Of a stretch of DNA of 64,000 nucleotides, positions 34,179 to 44,137 are shown piece after piece. Below the pieces are notes generated by a model that saw nothing but the letters and a program-made list of their open reading frames with translations, was not told the origin of the DNA and ran no database searches. Positions within the stretch are counted from its first letter, which is position 1, and each line of letters starts with the position of its first letter. The stretch comes from Rhizomucor pusillus (Eukaryota > Mucoromycota > Mucoromycetes > Mucorales > Lichtheimiaceae): assembly GCA_900175165.2 (NCBI GenBank), contig FWWN02000409.1, positions 1 through 64,000 of the forward strand. The letters run 5' to 3'. Position numbers and translations under genes: made by a program.

Positions 34179-36502
34179 TTATTCAAAGTGTATGGTGTCT
34201 AGAATGTCTTGCACAGAATCACAGTATTCTGTGTGACCATCAAGATGTAACTGGACATTCTCAATACGAGGAATATTCAATACAGGCTGCAGACCGGCAA
34301 CTTGGGAATCCAAAGAGTGAAGACGATATACAAAGGCTATTGTAGTTTCACCGCATGGCAGATTAGCAAACTATCATAGCAGCAGGAGCTCTAGATTAGT
34401 TACCTAGCACCCAATCTTTGTCTGTGTAGCAGTTTACTATCCTTCCAGAAACGATTGACAGACAATTGAGCCAAGCTTCTGTCTCCTCGCATGATATAGG
34501 TGCTCCCATAAACACTACATTGTCTATCAGGCCATATTTGCCCCGAGAGTGTAGTTCTTGAATACAATGCCAAATGACTAGACAACCACAACTGTATCCA
34601 ACCTGTATAATGTAACGAGTCAATCAACAGTTTCATTTTAGCGCTTGTCTGCTTCACTTGCCAAGCTGCAAGGTCTGTTTCCCTGCACGCGTTGTTCTAG
34701 GATATCCGCCAAGACTGTTTTGAGTGATAATCAGCCAATTGTGCTTTTAAAACGAGATAATATGCAAATATCGACATACCTACTCCTGCTCTACGGGAGC
34801 GATCAGCTGCTATCAACCAGGGATTGTCAATTACATCGGCAATTTTCAACAAGGTCGCTGGAAGCGCCATGGCAGCTTTGTGGAGTGTTTACGTATACTT
34901 TAGTGCCGTAAAAATTTTAATTCAACGTGTTTTGAACTTACCAAAGAAAGCATTTAGAGCAGTCTGCTTGGCGACCTCGAGACCAGCGTAGCGGAGAGCC
35001 TGATTCTTTACAAATTTGCGAAAAGCGATGCCTAGGTCTAAAAGTGCGTCGCTTTCGTATTGCAAACAGTAAATGTCATTGAAATTTTTAGCTTTGGAAA
35101 ATCCTCGCTCCCAAGGTGTCTGATAGATATTCAATTAACTTTTGAATCTACGTATACAACTTATTCTCTCTTACCCGGAACTCATCCTTTTCATGCAGGT
35201 AGTAACCAGAAATACAGATAGTGCACTGGGCTCACCAAGTTAGCCACCTTGTCAACAAAAGCGTTTATTGAAAAATACCTGAAGAGTCGGTATAGGCGGC
35301 AAGTCTGCATCGGATAAGATCTGCTGGAATTGGAATTCTTGGAGACCTTGCATTCTTCTGTGCATCTTCCAACCTGGTCTGCGTTCAGGTACGTCTGCTC
35401 GGCTCAAAACAAGAATCCATTAACTTGACTTACCGGCCAAACCACCGCCTGATATATTCTAGATCAATGATCAAGATTCCCTATACTAGCTAACTCTTGA
35501 ATTTACCTGCCAGACCGAAAAGACTGGTGACAAGAGCAACACCACCAGCGGTGGCGAAAAACGTCGCGCCTGTAATGCCTGCATAATCGTATCTTAGTCT
35601 ACGTATTGCTCCATCTGCCGCTGGGAAACATACCAACTAATAAGGGAGCAAGCAAAGGTGCTGCCAAACCGCCGGTCAATGCTACAATGCAAAATACATT
35701 TAATGTTAGAAGAGAATGTGTTCCTTTGCAACCAGTTCATCTTGTCAGCTACCGATCAATGCACCGCCTCCCAGCACGCCAGCACCGGTTGCTAACCATC
35801 GCATCGCTTTTTTCTTGGTATTTGTTTCCGTCATCGCCTTCTTCGCTGACTGGTCCATGATAGCAGCACGATCCTCCAGATTTGGATCCTTTTCTTTCGA
35901 GTTTTCTTGGAGGGCAAAATACATTTGTTGCGCGATACTTCTTTCCACAGCTGCTACATCTGCCAGGTCGAGCTTCATCGTATAAGCGAGTTGGAACAAA
36001 AACTGACGCGCACGAGCATCGTAAACCATCGCAGTTGTCTTTGTGCTTTCGATGCTTTAATGTTCTTCCCTATCTTTGCTCACTATGGTATCCATCTGTT
36101 ATTTACCTGTCTGCTCCCTGATGGTCCATATCCATTGCAACCGCCAAAAAGTCTACGAGGATATCAATGCGAATATCCCTGATCCTCGAAGTCACCACCT
36201 GTACTGCTTGGTCTGTCGATAACTGGCAAGTTGCTACGGAGTTACGATCCGCGTGTTAGTTTTAGGCTTGGCAACCGAATCTATAATCGAATCTCATTTT
36301 GTTGGCAAGTACCTAAATCGCTGAAAGTGACCTCGAGATAGGTATAGATTCGCTCCTGCCAAGGGCGACTCCAATCATGCGTGATCGTGGGATGTAGTCT
36401 GGACAGGGCAACATTTGCAAGTTGAGCAATGGCGAGCTTCTGCTCCTTGTCCCAGTTTCGAGCTTGCAGCTCTATGAGACTTTTGCTGTCTTCTGAAGAC
36501 AT
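34179..36502 (-). CDS. TMCO4/DUF726-family alpha/beta-hydrolase-like membrane protein
   Basis: Exons: 36502-36313, 36233-36107, 36045-35753, 35681-35634, 35578-35507, 35448-35434, 35373-35279, 35225-35175, 35119-34942, 34875-34780, 34714-34662, 34602-34404, 34336-34179; 524 aa. The N-terminal third is helical. A Gly/Ala-rich hydrophobic membrane hairpin (residues ~180-250: GVLGGGALIG, LTGGLAAPLLAPLLVG, GITGATFFATAGGVALVTS) is followed by GWKMHRRMQGLQEFQF. The hydrolase-like half contains GYSCGCLVIWHCIQELH, the position of a serine-hydrolase nucleophile elbow, and ends with AFVYRLHSLDSQVAGLQPV. One exon is just 15 nt (35448-35434). The intron at 34661-34603 is GC-AG (TTG/GCAAGT). Function in fungi is uncertain; lipase activity is inferred only. 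Confidence 0.88.
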
Positions 36503-36630
36503 GAGGAAAAAAAAGGAAAAGAAAGAAATGTGTATCTATTGCGTCTCTCCACGTTAAAAAATGTACAAGTTGATACCCACTATTCTAATTTATTCTTGCC
36601 ACTACGTGCACTATTGACAAATACAGGTTA

Positions 36631-37545
36631 CTAGACGTCGCGGAACTCTCCTTCTATTACTCTGCCAGAAGAAGTCGCGTTGTTGTCCTTTGACGTAATT
36701 GGGATGTGCTCGTCGGGGTGCCATCCGGGAGCGGATAGTCGGATATCTTGGAGCTGGATATTACCCTGATCATCGACGTCTGCAATTGCATGAACGCAGC
36801 AACTTCCCCCTCGAGGACCTTTGGACTGATCGTCTTCAGCCCAAAACTGCACTTTTATTTGCTGCATCGATTGTTTGTGACCATTGGCGATGGTGGTACG
36901 GCTTTCATGCGACGATGCGTGTGTCGGAAAGAACGTGACATCTTTAAGATGATCAATGTTGAAATGTTCTACGAGTGTGCGGCGCCCTTCTTCTGTCTGG
37001 GACCACGACATTATACGATCAATGGTCGCTTCGCGAACTTGGTCTGCTGCACGGTGGTTGCCCACTTGTTTCTCCAAAAGACTGAATAGACCCTCGCTTC
37101 CGCTGATAGCTCGCTTCGCAGCATCTGTCACGCCATTATTGTTGATCAGTTGCCACCACCGCGATGTGTGGCGCCACACTCGCCACGCTACCGTTGCTGC
37201 CGTGCCACCAAGAATGATCCAAAACACTGGACCGAGGAGGGCACCAATGACCGTGATGCCGGACACTGTGCCCAGCAAAGCCAGTCTTCTCTTGGCCTTA
37301 CCGGCTGTTGCCAGATAGATGGGTATCTTCCACATGGAGAATGGGCGGACCGGCTGATGCAGACATGGCTGCTTATATGCTGTGATGCCCAACTGCGTAA
37401 CCTTTGGGCGCGCATCCACACCAGCACCGAATTTCGGCAGCGATGCTGCACGATACAAAAGTGCGGTGCTGCTTGATCGTCTTAAAAGTGCTGATGCCGT
37501 CCTCGGCAGGTATATTGCAGCACGCTGTGGTAACAAATATGCCAT
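36631..37545 (-). CDS. Predicted mitochondrial membrane protein, unrecognised (304 aa)
   Basis: Intronless. The first ~35 residues are rich in Arg, Ser, Ala and Leu without acids (YLLPQRAAIYLPRTASALLR), a typical mitochondrial presequence. A basic segment, WKIPIYLATAGKAKRRLALL, leads into one or two membrane spans at about 90-125 (TVSGITVIGALLGPVFWIIL). The rest is soluble, with a conserved-looking block around the motif SWSQTEEGRRTLVEHF and a C-terminal beta-rich region (QIKVQFWAEDD, CCVHAIADVDDQGNIQLQDI) reminiscent of small folded domains on inner-membrane proteins. I do not recognise the family. The first ATG is used; the HIT gene's stop lies 107 bp upstream on the same strand. Confidence 0.78.
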   Translation of the reverse strand: MAYLLPQRAAIYLPRTASALLRRSSSTALLYRAASLPKFGAGVDARPKVTQLGITAYKQPCLHQPVRPFSMWKIPIYLATAGKAKRRLALLGTVSGITVIGALLGPVFWIILGGTAATVAWRVWRHTSRWWQLINNNGVTDAAKRAISGSEGLFSLLEKQVGNHRAADQVREATIDRIMSWSQTEEGRRTLVEHFNIDHLKDVTFFPTHASSHESRTTIANGHKQSMQQIKVQFWAEDDQSKGPRGGSCCVHAIADVDDQGNIQLQDIRLSAPGWHPDEHIPITSKDNNATSSGRVIEGEFRDV

Positions 37546-37652
37546 CAAGAAACTAAGGAAGTCGAAAAATGGGAAAAAAGAAGAAATGAGAAGAAATCAG
37601 CAGAGCGGGGGTCTGCTTCGGAGACTTTGCAAGCCGTCACCCCTTCTTCCCT

Positions 37653-38524
37653 TTATTGCAAGTTCTGCTTGATATCCTCGTATAGCTTTTGAATCTCATT
37701 TTGCGGCTGCTTGCAAGGTTTCCAGGTAATTCCTAAACCTTGCTCTTTGTTGGGCTTTGGAATTACATGGAAATGGACGTGAGGAACAGCCTAAATCCAA
37801 AATATTTAGTATTCTTACCGTTACAGCTACTTGTCACCAATATCTACCTGATTCGCAAGTTTTCCATTGTTCTACCGAGATGTGAAGGAAGTTACTGTTG
37901 TTGCCTATTTAGAAAATGTAACGACGAAACTTACCTGGAGTACATTGTATTGCTCCAGTTTCGACGCGCTAGCGATGCGTTTGGCTATAGGAAGTATATC
38001 GGCTAGATATTCATCTGGTAATTGATGGAAGAATTCGGCGTGATCTACGAATAGCATATGTCAATGGCTGCGTGGCACGACGGATGCATTTGCTCCTACA
38101 TTTGGGAATGACAAGCTATCCACGTGAACGTGGTATCAGTCAAGCTGTGTAACAAACTTTGCATTAGGGTGGGTTGCTGACATACCGCGTGTCCCGGGCT
38201 CAAAGGATCGATGTCCATGAATGAATAACTTTGCAAGAACTCTACATTTTAGTCTCTTTAAATAAGCGAACTACTTTCTTGTAAATACCTTTTGTCGGTC
38301 TCGACCAGCTTCATGGACGGAATGTTGCCTCTGTCAAATTGTTTCGATTAGCGACCTGGGACTTTTTGAAATGAAGTTTCGGCTCGAAGCACTTGCTTGA
38401 TGATTTTGCAAAAGATGCAATCGTCAGAAAAGTGTTGGATAGCCATTGTTGACTTTGTACGTTTGCTACAGAAGCTGCGAGAAAGAGCAGGTGTCAAAAT
38501 GCGCGTGGTTGCAGACAAAGCCAT
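37653..38524 (-). CDS. HIT-family (HINT-like) hydrolase
   Basis: Exons: 38524-38397, 38330-38289, 38228-38186, 38115-38100, 38044-37935, 37871-37848, 37790-37653; 166 aa. A purine nucleoside phosphoramidase-like enzyme. Motifs in order: CIFCKIIKGNIPS, SFMDIDPLSPGHALVIPKYH, NNGKLANQ and the histidine triad HVHFHVIPKP. Two exons are tiny (16 and 24 nt), yet each encodes conserved residues (LVIPK and NNGKLANQ). Intron 1 is GC-AG (AA/GCAAGT). The first ATG adds a presequence-like stretch, LSATTRILTPALSRSFCSKR; a second in-frame ATG at 38449 would give the standard cytosolic HINT length. The C-terminus extends ~35 residues past the triad. Confidence 0.92.
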
Positions 38525-38622
38525 GCATAAACTCAAATTCGAGTCAGTGACCTTTTTTTTCTTTTTTCCCTCGTACAACAAGAAAATTGCAATGGATATC
38601 TACATGAAAATCTAATGCTTTG

Positions 38623-39700
38623 CTAGAGACCAGTTGGCAGACTGTTTACAATAGAGGTAGGAAGGCCTCCTCCACTCAAGGCGGATGAGGCGAGTGCCGG
38701 TATATTGCTCAGATCAGGTATGCTCTGTAGCAGCGGTTGTGTTAAATAAGATTTTTTGGCAGCCCCTAGAATTACGTGACAGAACTTACGGTTTGATCGC
38801 AAGGCAAGTTAGCTGATTGTGATATGGTGACAGAAATAGGGATGCCAATGATCTTGAGGGTTGGTGTGACCTTGTAGTCTATGGTAACCTGCGAGCCGCT
38901 GCTGGATCCCGTCAGTCCACATTTTTTCACAAGGTCGAACAAGATGGCCTGCATAGTAGAGTCGGTGACATTGAGGCTGATGTGAAAAGGAAATAAGATT
39001 TCGGTGGTTGCCTTTGATGCAATTTCGACATTATCCTTTTCTCCAGTGCCAATGACATAGTCAGGATAACCAGGATAATAAGCCTGTAAATTGAGAGTAA
39101 TTACTGGACTATCCACCCATTTCATTGTAGCTATTTTTTTCCAAAACTTGATTATCTTACATTGGCAACAATTTTATCGAACGTGATACCTTCCACGTTC
39201 TGATTATTAACGCTTATATCGAACGTGAAGCTAATATTGGCGGAGGTTCCAGACAAGCTAAAAGTAGGATCACCCTGAATACCTTTGAATTCCACCTCGG
39301 GGACTTTGAAGAGCGCGGCCAGCACGCCCACCGCTATAGCAAGTGCAACAATGATAAAAAACAGAATACAGCATAGCCACCGTAGCCAGCGCGGGAAACA
39401 AGTGCAGCATCCACAGCAGACCTTGTCGCAGCAAGACTGGCGTTCTTCTTTGTACTCTGTGTACAGCACAGGGCCGTCGTTGAGGTGTTGATAGCCATTG
39501 TTCTGTTTTTTCACGCCGTAGCCATCGTCTGTTGCAACCATTGGGCCGTCATGATAGTGTCCATCATCGTACGCCGGCATATGTTGCATAGCATACGAAT
39601 TGTTGTAATAGTCATGATTATTATATTGTGGTGAATGTGGAGGTATCGGTGATGGATGATGAGAGTCGTATCCGCTGCTGCTGTTTTGATAATACGCCAT
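38623..39700 (-). CDS. LEA2-domain single-span membrane protein
   Basis: Exons 39700-39161, 39083-38790, 38724-38623; 311 aa. The N-terminal ~95 residues are disordered and rich in Tyr, His, Asn and Pro. A Cys-rich juxtamembrane patch (SCCDKVCCGCCTCFPRW) is a likely palmitoylation site. One membrane span follows (LCCILFFIIVALAIAVGVLAA), then an extracellular/luminal LEA2-type beta sandwich from about residue 130 (FSLSGTSANISFTFDISV, AYYPGYPDYVIGTGEKD, FPFHISLNVTD, QVTIDYKVTPTLKIIGIPIS). Similar fungal proteins are annotated as LEA-domain or tonoplast/plasma-membrane proteins of unclear role. All introns are GT-AG and in phase 0. Confidence 0.85.
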
Positions 39701-40439
39701 GAAAAACTGAAGGAAAGAAGAGAAAGAGAAAAAGTACTGGAGCAAATCATTGTCGATCTCTTCTCCGTCTGTGTAACACTTAATATTGCGCTTGTACGAT
39801 CCGGTAACAGGTATCACCAGCAAAACACGGGAACACAGCCAGATTGCAATCAGAGCCACGGATATGGGCTTGTTTGTTTTCTTTCCTTCAGGGCAGTAAT
39901 TCGGCAATCAATCAAAAAGCTCCCGCGAAAGAAAAGGATATCTGAACAGCTTGGCTCATACACAAAGAAACAAATTGTCAGATTCTAAAACAGAATGGTA
40001 AATCTGACCGTCAAATATTCAGCACGGAGCAATTGGTTACTCGTACACAAGTAAAGATCAATTACTTGAATACTGAGCATTCCGGCCTCGTTGTGAGTAT
40101 ATGCACAATATGTAGATGAATCATTGCTCAGTAGTTGATTCGAATGAATACATTTTACAAGAGCTATCGCCGCAATGCAAAAGCCTTTCTATTTTCGTAT
40201 CCATCAACTTTGCAAAGCCTTTCTAGTTCTTTTGAAGAGATGGTCGACGGCTTCGTTACAGGATTCTTTTTTGCTAAGCTCTTACAGCTATCTTAGTAGC
40301 TGACAGTAAGGTTTGCGTCCTCATTGAGCTGGACTAAACAAGCAAATAGCATTATTTATATAATGAAAGGACAAATGACAGTTATTTACAAAAAGGATGT
40401 GCATGATAAAGGTATTGTTTGCGGGACAAGGTATACAGA
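39701..40439. other. Intergenic between two minus-strand genes
   Basis: About 740 bp. The left part is leader and promoter of the LEA2 gene, the right part the 3' flank of the coiled-coil gene. No gene seen. Confidence 0.5.
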
Positions 40440-42857
40440 TCAGAGCTGCGGAATGTTTTCACCAGAAAGAGCTTCTTGACCATACTCCATGAGTAATTTG
40501 AGTGTGTCCTTGAGACGTTTGACTTGTAACTTTTCCTTGTCTAGCTCAGTTTCCTTATCGCGCAGTGACACCTGCCAAGATCTGATCTGCTCCCTGAGGT
40601 CTCCAATTCTCGTCTGCAGTTGCTCTTTCTCCGTTGTCAAAAGGTTTGCCTCGTCTTCCAGTTTGCTCAAGTCACTCTCATAGGTACGTCTCAGCTTTTC
40701 TAGAGCTTCTGCTGTCCTCTCGCTTCGGACTTGTTCGTCACGTAGCTGAAGTTCCACCTGCCGCTGGAATTGCTCCAGTTCCTCTCGCTCTCTGCGTGCG
40801 TCCTCCAAATCTTCCTGGATCGCTTGCACCGTGCGTTCAAGATAGGTAATACGATCCTCACGCTCGCGTATCAGCGCTTTCGATCGCATCGCTTGTTCGG
40901 CATGTGCTTCCAGATCTGATATCTGTTCCTGAGCTTGTTCAAGTTGCTGCGTCAGAGCATTTTGTCTTGATTTGCTTTCAGCCACTTCTCGCTGCAGCCT
41001 AGACACCTCCGTTCTCTTCCGATCCAGTTCGTCGTTAATGTCAATAAGTTCCTGCTGCTGCTGTCCAAGATGTGCCGTAAGTTGTTGTATTTGAGACTCC
41101 AGCCGTCCACGTTCACTTTGCAGTGTCTTCAGCTTCTCCATATGCTCTCCCAGTGCATCTTCCAAGTGCGCTACTTTTGCCTCGTTCGATGAACTGCTTT
41201 CCTCGGCTTTCTCCTTGAGTCGTACGGCTTGCTCAAGTTCGCGTTCAAGCCTATTAATATAGTCACGTGCTTCTTCCAAGCGACGAGTAGCGTCTTTTAA
41301 TGAAGATGACGATTCTGTCTGTCTTTTTTCCAAATAGGAAACATGTGCTTCACGTTCCTGAAGGATAGCTTGGAGGTGCTTCACTTCATCGGTCTTTGAA
41401 TCCAAAAGAGCCTTTGACCGCAGCGCTTGCTCCAGTTTCAACTCTAATTGCTCTATTTGAGCCTTTAGTTCATCCACTTGGCGCGATGCATTTGTAAACG
41501 CAGAAACAGCATCGGCAGTCTCTTGTTTCAGCTTTGCATTTTCAGCAACTTTCTTGTTCAAAACTTCCTTGACTTCCAATGTCTCCTGCTTTTCTTGCCG
41601 TAGTTGTGACATCAGACGTTCGACTTGAATATCAGATCGTGAAATAGATGCTTCCAGATTATGGAGTTCCTTGGTCTTGTCAACGAGACGTTGCTCAGTA
41701 CGTGCCAGTTTGTCTTCATAGGTGCGGAGACGATCTTGCAAGGAATTTACATCGTCGGATGCAGTGGCCTTTAGATGTTCCAAATTTGAGATTTTCATAT
41801 CTCGTTCGACGAGTACTCGTTCTAAAACTTGCACATGCGCCGTTGTGTCCTCCAACATAGTTGAAAGTTCTTGCAGCTTACGCAAAAGCTCATCCTTTTC
41901 TTGGATTGTACGTTTTAGGCGAGCATTTTCTTCGTTCAGTTCGTGCCCAAGCAAACGAGCGTCATCGAGCTCTTTTTGCAACGTCTTAGACTCGTTCAAT
42001 TCTGCTTTTGCCTTCGCTTCATATTCGTCCCTGAGAGCTGACATTTCATCCTCACAACGCCGTCGCATATCCTCCAGTTCTGATGCATATTGTTTTCTTA
42101 CAGTATCCACTTCGCTTTGGCGCTGATTCTCCTCATCCTCCAAAGCTCGCTCGAGTCGTTGGATACGTCCAGCCTGTTCTTCCACGGTGATACTGTAATG
42201 TTCCATGCGTTCTTTAGTATCGTCATTTTTGCGAGCGAGTTGCGACCGTATGTCTGTTATTTCGCGATCCTTATTTTGCAGTTGATCCTGAAGGGAGTCA
42301 ATCTCTCCTTGATATACCGTCAGTTGGCGCTTCATTTCGTTTTTCTCGCTGTCGTGCGTTCGTTGTAGAACGGTGATATTCGCTTTTAAATCATCAATCT
42401 GGTGATTCTTTTCTGCGATATCTGACTCCAGCTGATAAATGCGTTGCTGATGTGTACTACCATCTTGATCATATTTCGAGCGAATCTCCTCTAGTTCTCG
42501 TCCCTTATCTTGTAATTCTCGTTCTAGAGTTTCTATTTCTTCCTGATTCTCTCGTAACCGCCTTCGAGCTTCGTCCATTTCTTCCCTATGTGCACGCCGC
42601 ATTTCATCCAAAAGTTCCTGTTGTTCCTTTTCATGTCTAGATTGGACAATTGCTGATTCGAGATCGTCAATGTTGCCTAGCCGCTGGTATCTCGCAACCA
42701 GTTGCTTCAAGCGCTCCAACTCGTCCACGAGTGTTTGTATTCGGCGGTTGTGCGATCGATTTAATGCTTGCATTTTTTGCTCGAGTTCATCGCGTTGCAA
42801 AGCAAACTGAGATGCTCGACGCTCGGCATCCACGCCTTGAGCGAATATTACGGCCAT
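40440..42857 (-). CDS. Long coiled-coil protein (5' end uncertain)
   Basis: One uninterrupted exon of at least 805 codons from the first in-frame ATG (42857). The frame stays open upstream to about 42925. Nearly the whole chain is heptad-repeat coiled coil rich in Glu, Gln, Leu and Arg (AQMAVIFAQGVDAERRASQF at the start; ELDKEKLQVKRLKDTLKLLM near the end), ending GQEALSGENIPQL. Such proteins are usually tethers or structural components of Golgi, spindle pole or cortex, but no specific domain is visible. The true start is probably further upstream: an ATG at 42982 opens MPSSESGQSTAN, but joining it to the long exon in frame would need a 20-nt intron (42945-42926). A short first exon may have been missed. 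Confidence 0.8.
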   Translation of the reverse strand: MAVIFAQGVDAERRASQFALQRDELEQKMQALNRSHNRRIQTLVDELERLKQLVARYQRLGNIDDLESAIVQSRHEKEQQELLDEMRRAHREEMDEARRRLRENQEEIETLERELQDKGRELEEIRSKYDQDGSTHQQRIYQLESDIAEKNHQIDDLKANITVLQRTHDSEKNEMKRQLTVYQGEIDSLQDQLQNKDREITDIRSQLARKNDDTKERMEHYSITVEEQAGRIQRLERALEDEENQRQSEVDTVRKQYASELEDMRRRCEDEMSALRDEYEAKAKAELNESKTLQKELDDARLLGHELNEENARLKRTIQEKDELLRKLQELSTMLEDTTAHVQVLERVLVERDMKISNLEHLKATASDDVNSLQDRLRTYEDKLARTEQRLVDKTKELHNLEASISRSDIQVERLMSQLRQEKQETLEVKEVLNKKVAENAKLKQETADAVSAFTNASRQVDELKAQIEQLELKLEQALRSKALLDSKTDEVKHLQAILQEREAHVSYLEKRQTESSSSLKDATRRLEEARDYINRLERELEQAVRLKEKAEESSSSNEAKVAHLEDALGEHMEKLKTLQSERGRLESQIQQLTAHLGQQQQELIDINDELDRKRTEVSRLQREVAESKSRQNALTQQLEQAQEQISDLEAHAEQAMRSKALIREREDRITYLERTVQAIQEDLEDARREREELEQFQRQVELQLRDEQVRSERTAEALEKLRRTYESDLSKLEDEANLLTTEKEQLQTRIGDLREQIRSWQVSLRDKETELDKEKLQVKRLKDTLKLLMEYGQEALSGENIPQL

Positions 42858-42982
42858 TTGCGCTTTGGCCTCAGCAAGCACTGCCGCTAAGCGTTGTACC
42901 AATATCAGACAACAAAGCTTGGTATCTGCATAAATGTAAGCTTACCATTTGCTGTGGATTGGCCACTTTCTGACGAGGGCAT

Positions 42983-43373
42983 AAAGAAAGGAAAAGAGAA
43001 CCGCGTTTTGGGACGCGCCAGACTTTCGATAAGCGCGGAGCGGCCACTCACATAATGATTCTCTCTCCGGAATCAGCCAAAGGCGAGACACTGCTATGGC
43101 CTCGCACCCAAAAGAAATAGCACCCAAAGGAAGCAGAAAACCCTGTTATCTTCATATATCATAGAGATTCATAACAAAAATACAATCCATAGGAGCATAT
43201 GTTTTATCGACAAGCAAAAAAACCAGAAAGCAGAATGTTTAAATTTTTGGACATGTCAAAAACGTTGGACATGTAAAACTTCGTGTCAAAAGCGCAATGC
43301 TTACCCTTGACTTTTTGATTTCGCAGTCTTGCTTTTTTCTGGCCTTCTCTTTCCATTACGTTACCTGTGAAAA
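42983..43373. other. Divergent intergenic region
   Basis: Between the coiled-coil gene (-) and the small Gln/Glu-rich gene (+). It must contain both promoters and possibly an undetected first exon of the coiled-coil gene. Two CG-rich spots with GCGCG/ACGCG cores lie near 43003-43040. Confidence 0.45.
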
Positions 43374-43824
43374 ATGCCCATGCTTCATCTATTGCTTTAC
43401 ATTATGGAGGTAAGGGAACAACGCAAAAAATAATCACGTGGCAAGATACGAGATATTTCCTGCTTTGCAGATGGTGCAACATGAAGAGAACCGCAGACAG
43501 CAGCAAGAGCGAGAAGGGACATTGATAGTACAAGAAGAAGGAGAAGGAGAGCGACCCGCTACCAGTGAAGAGCATCAAGCACTCATGGAGGCTATCCAGC
43601 ACGAAATCATGCAAGAACTGCAGATGGAACTTTTGCGAGAGCACCTGCAGCTCCAACAGGTGCGGCGACCCTCACCCCCACCACCACCGCCAATGCAAAC
43701 GAGACAAAGAAGACAGAGAAGAGGCGGCGGCGGAACTCGACGGCGGACTGGCGGCGTTGGCAGCCGAGAAGGAGACACGATGTCGCACAATGATCATACC
43801 CCTCACCTTGAAGATGACGAATAA
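43374..43824 (+). CDS. Small Gln/Glu/Arg-rich protein, unrecognised (129 aa)
   Basis: Exons 43374-43409 and 43471-43824. Exon 1 gives MPMLHLLLYIME and a 61-nt GT-AG intron joins in phase to MVQHEENRRQQQER. The middle is an acidic helix (ALMEAIQHEIMQELQMELLR), followed by polyproline, an Arg/Gly-rich block and an acidic end. No domain is recognised. A GTG at the natural 5' splice-site-like position (CAACAG/GTGCGG, about 43663) could mark a further intron that would change the C-terminus, so the last ~50 residues are less certain. Confidence 0.55.
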
Positions 43825-44137
43825 CAACGTCGCCTCTTTTCCTGATCGAATAGCTTCAAAATATAATAGTATTATGCAAAGCTGTACCAGAAATATCTCT
43901 CAAATGACGAATATACATTGTGATTTGCGACAAATAACCTGCATTAATATGCCGGCATTCAAGCGACGAGAGAGGAGATATTCCTTTTTAATGCGTATGA
44001 TCGATGATTTCTTGAAGGATATATTTACAAAAGACGTATGTATGCTTGGAAAATTTGCTTGGAAGAGAAGAAATGCATGGTATAAATTAAAGGCGACCTT
44101 CTTTCTGCAACATGTCTGAATAGGAAAGTCATCTGTT
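43825..44137. other. Convergent intergenic spacer
   Basis: Between the stop of the small plus-strand gene and the stop of the Cch1 channel gene. Only 3' flanks are expected here. No gene seen. Confidence 0.5.

Noticed and set aside
42090..42368. Plus-strand frames opposite the coiled-coil gene
   Set aside because: Shadows of the long minus-strand coding exon.
43575..43790. Proline/cysteine-rich minus-strand frame
   Set aside because: Reverse-complement of the Arg/Gly and polyproline coding region of the small plus-strand gene.
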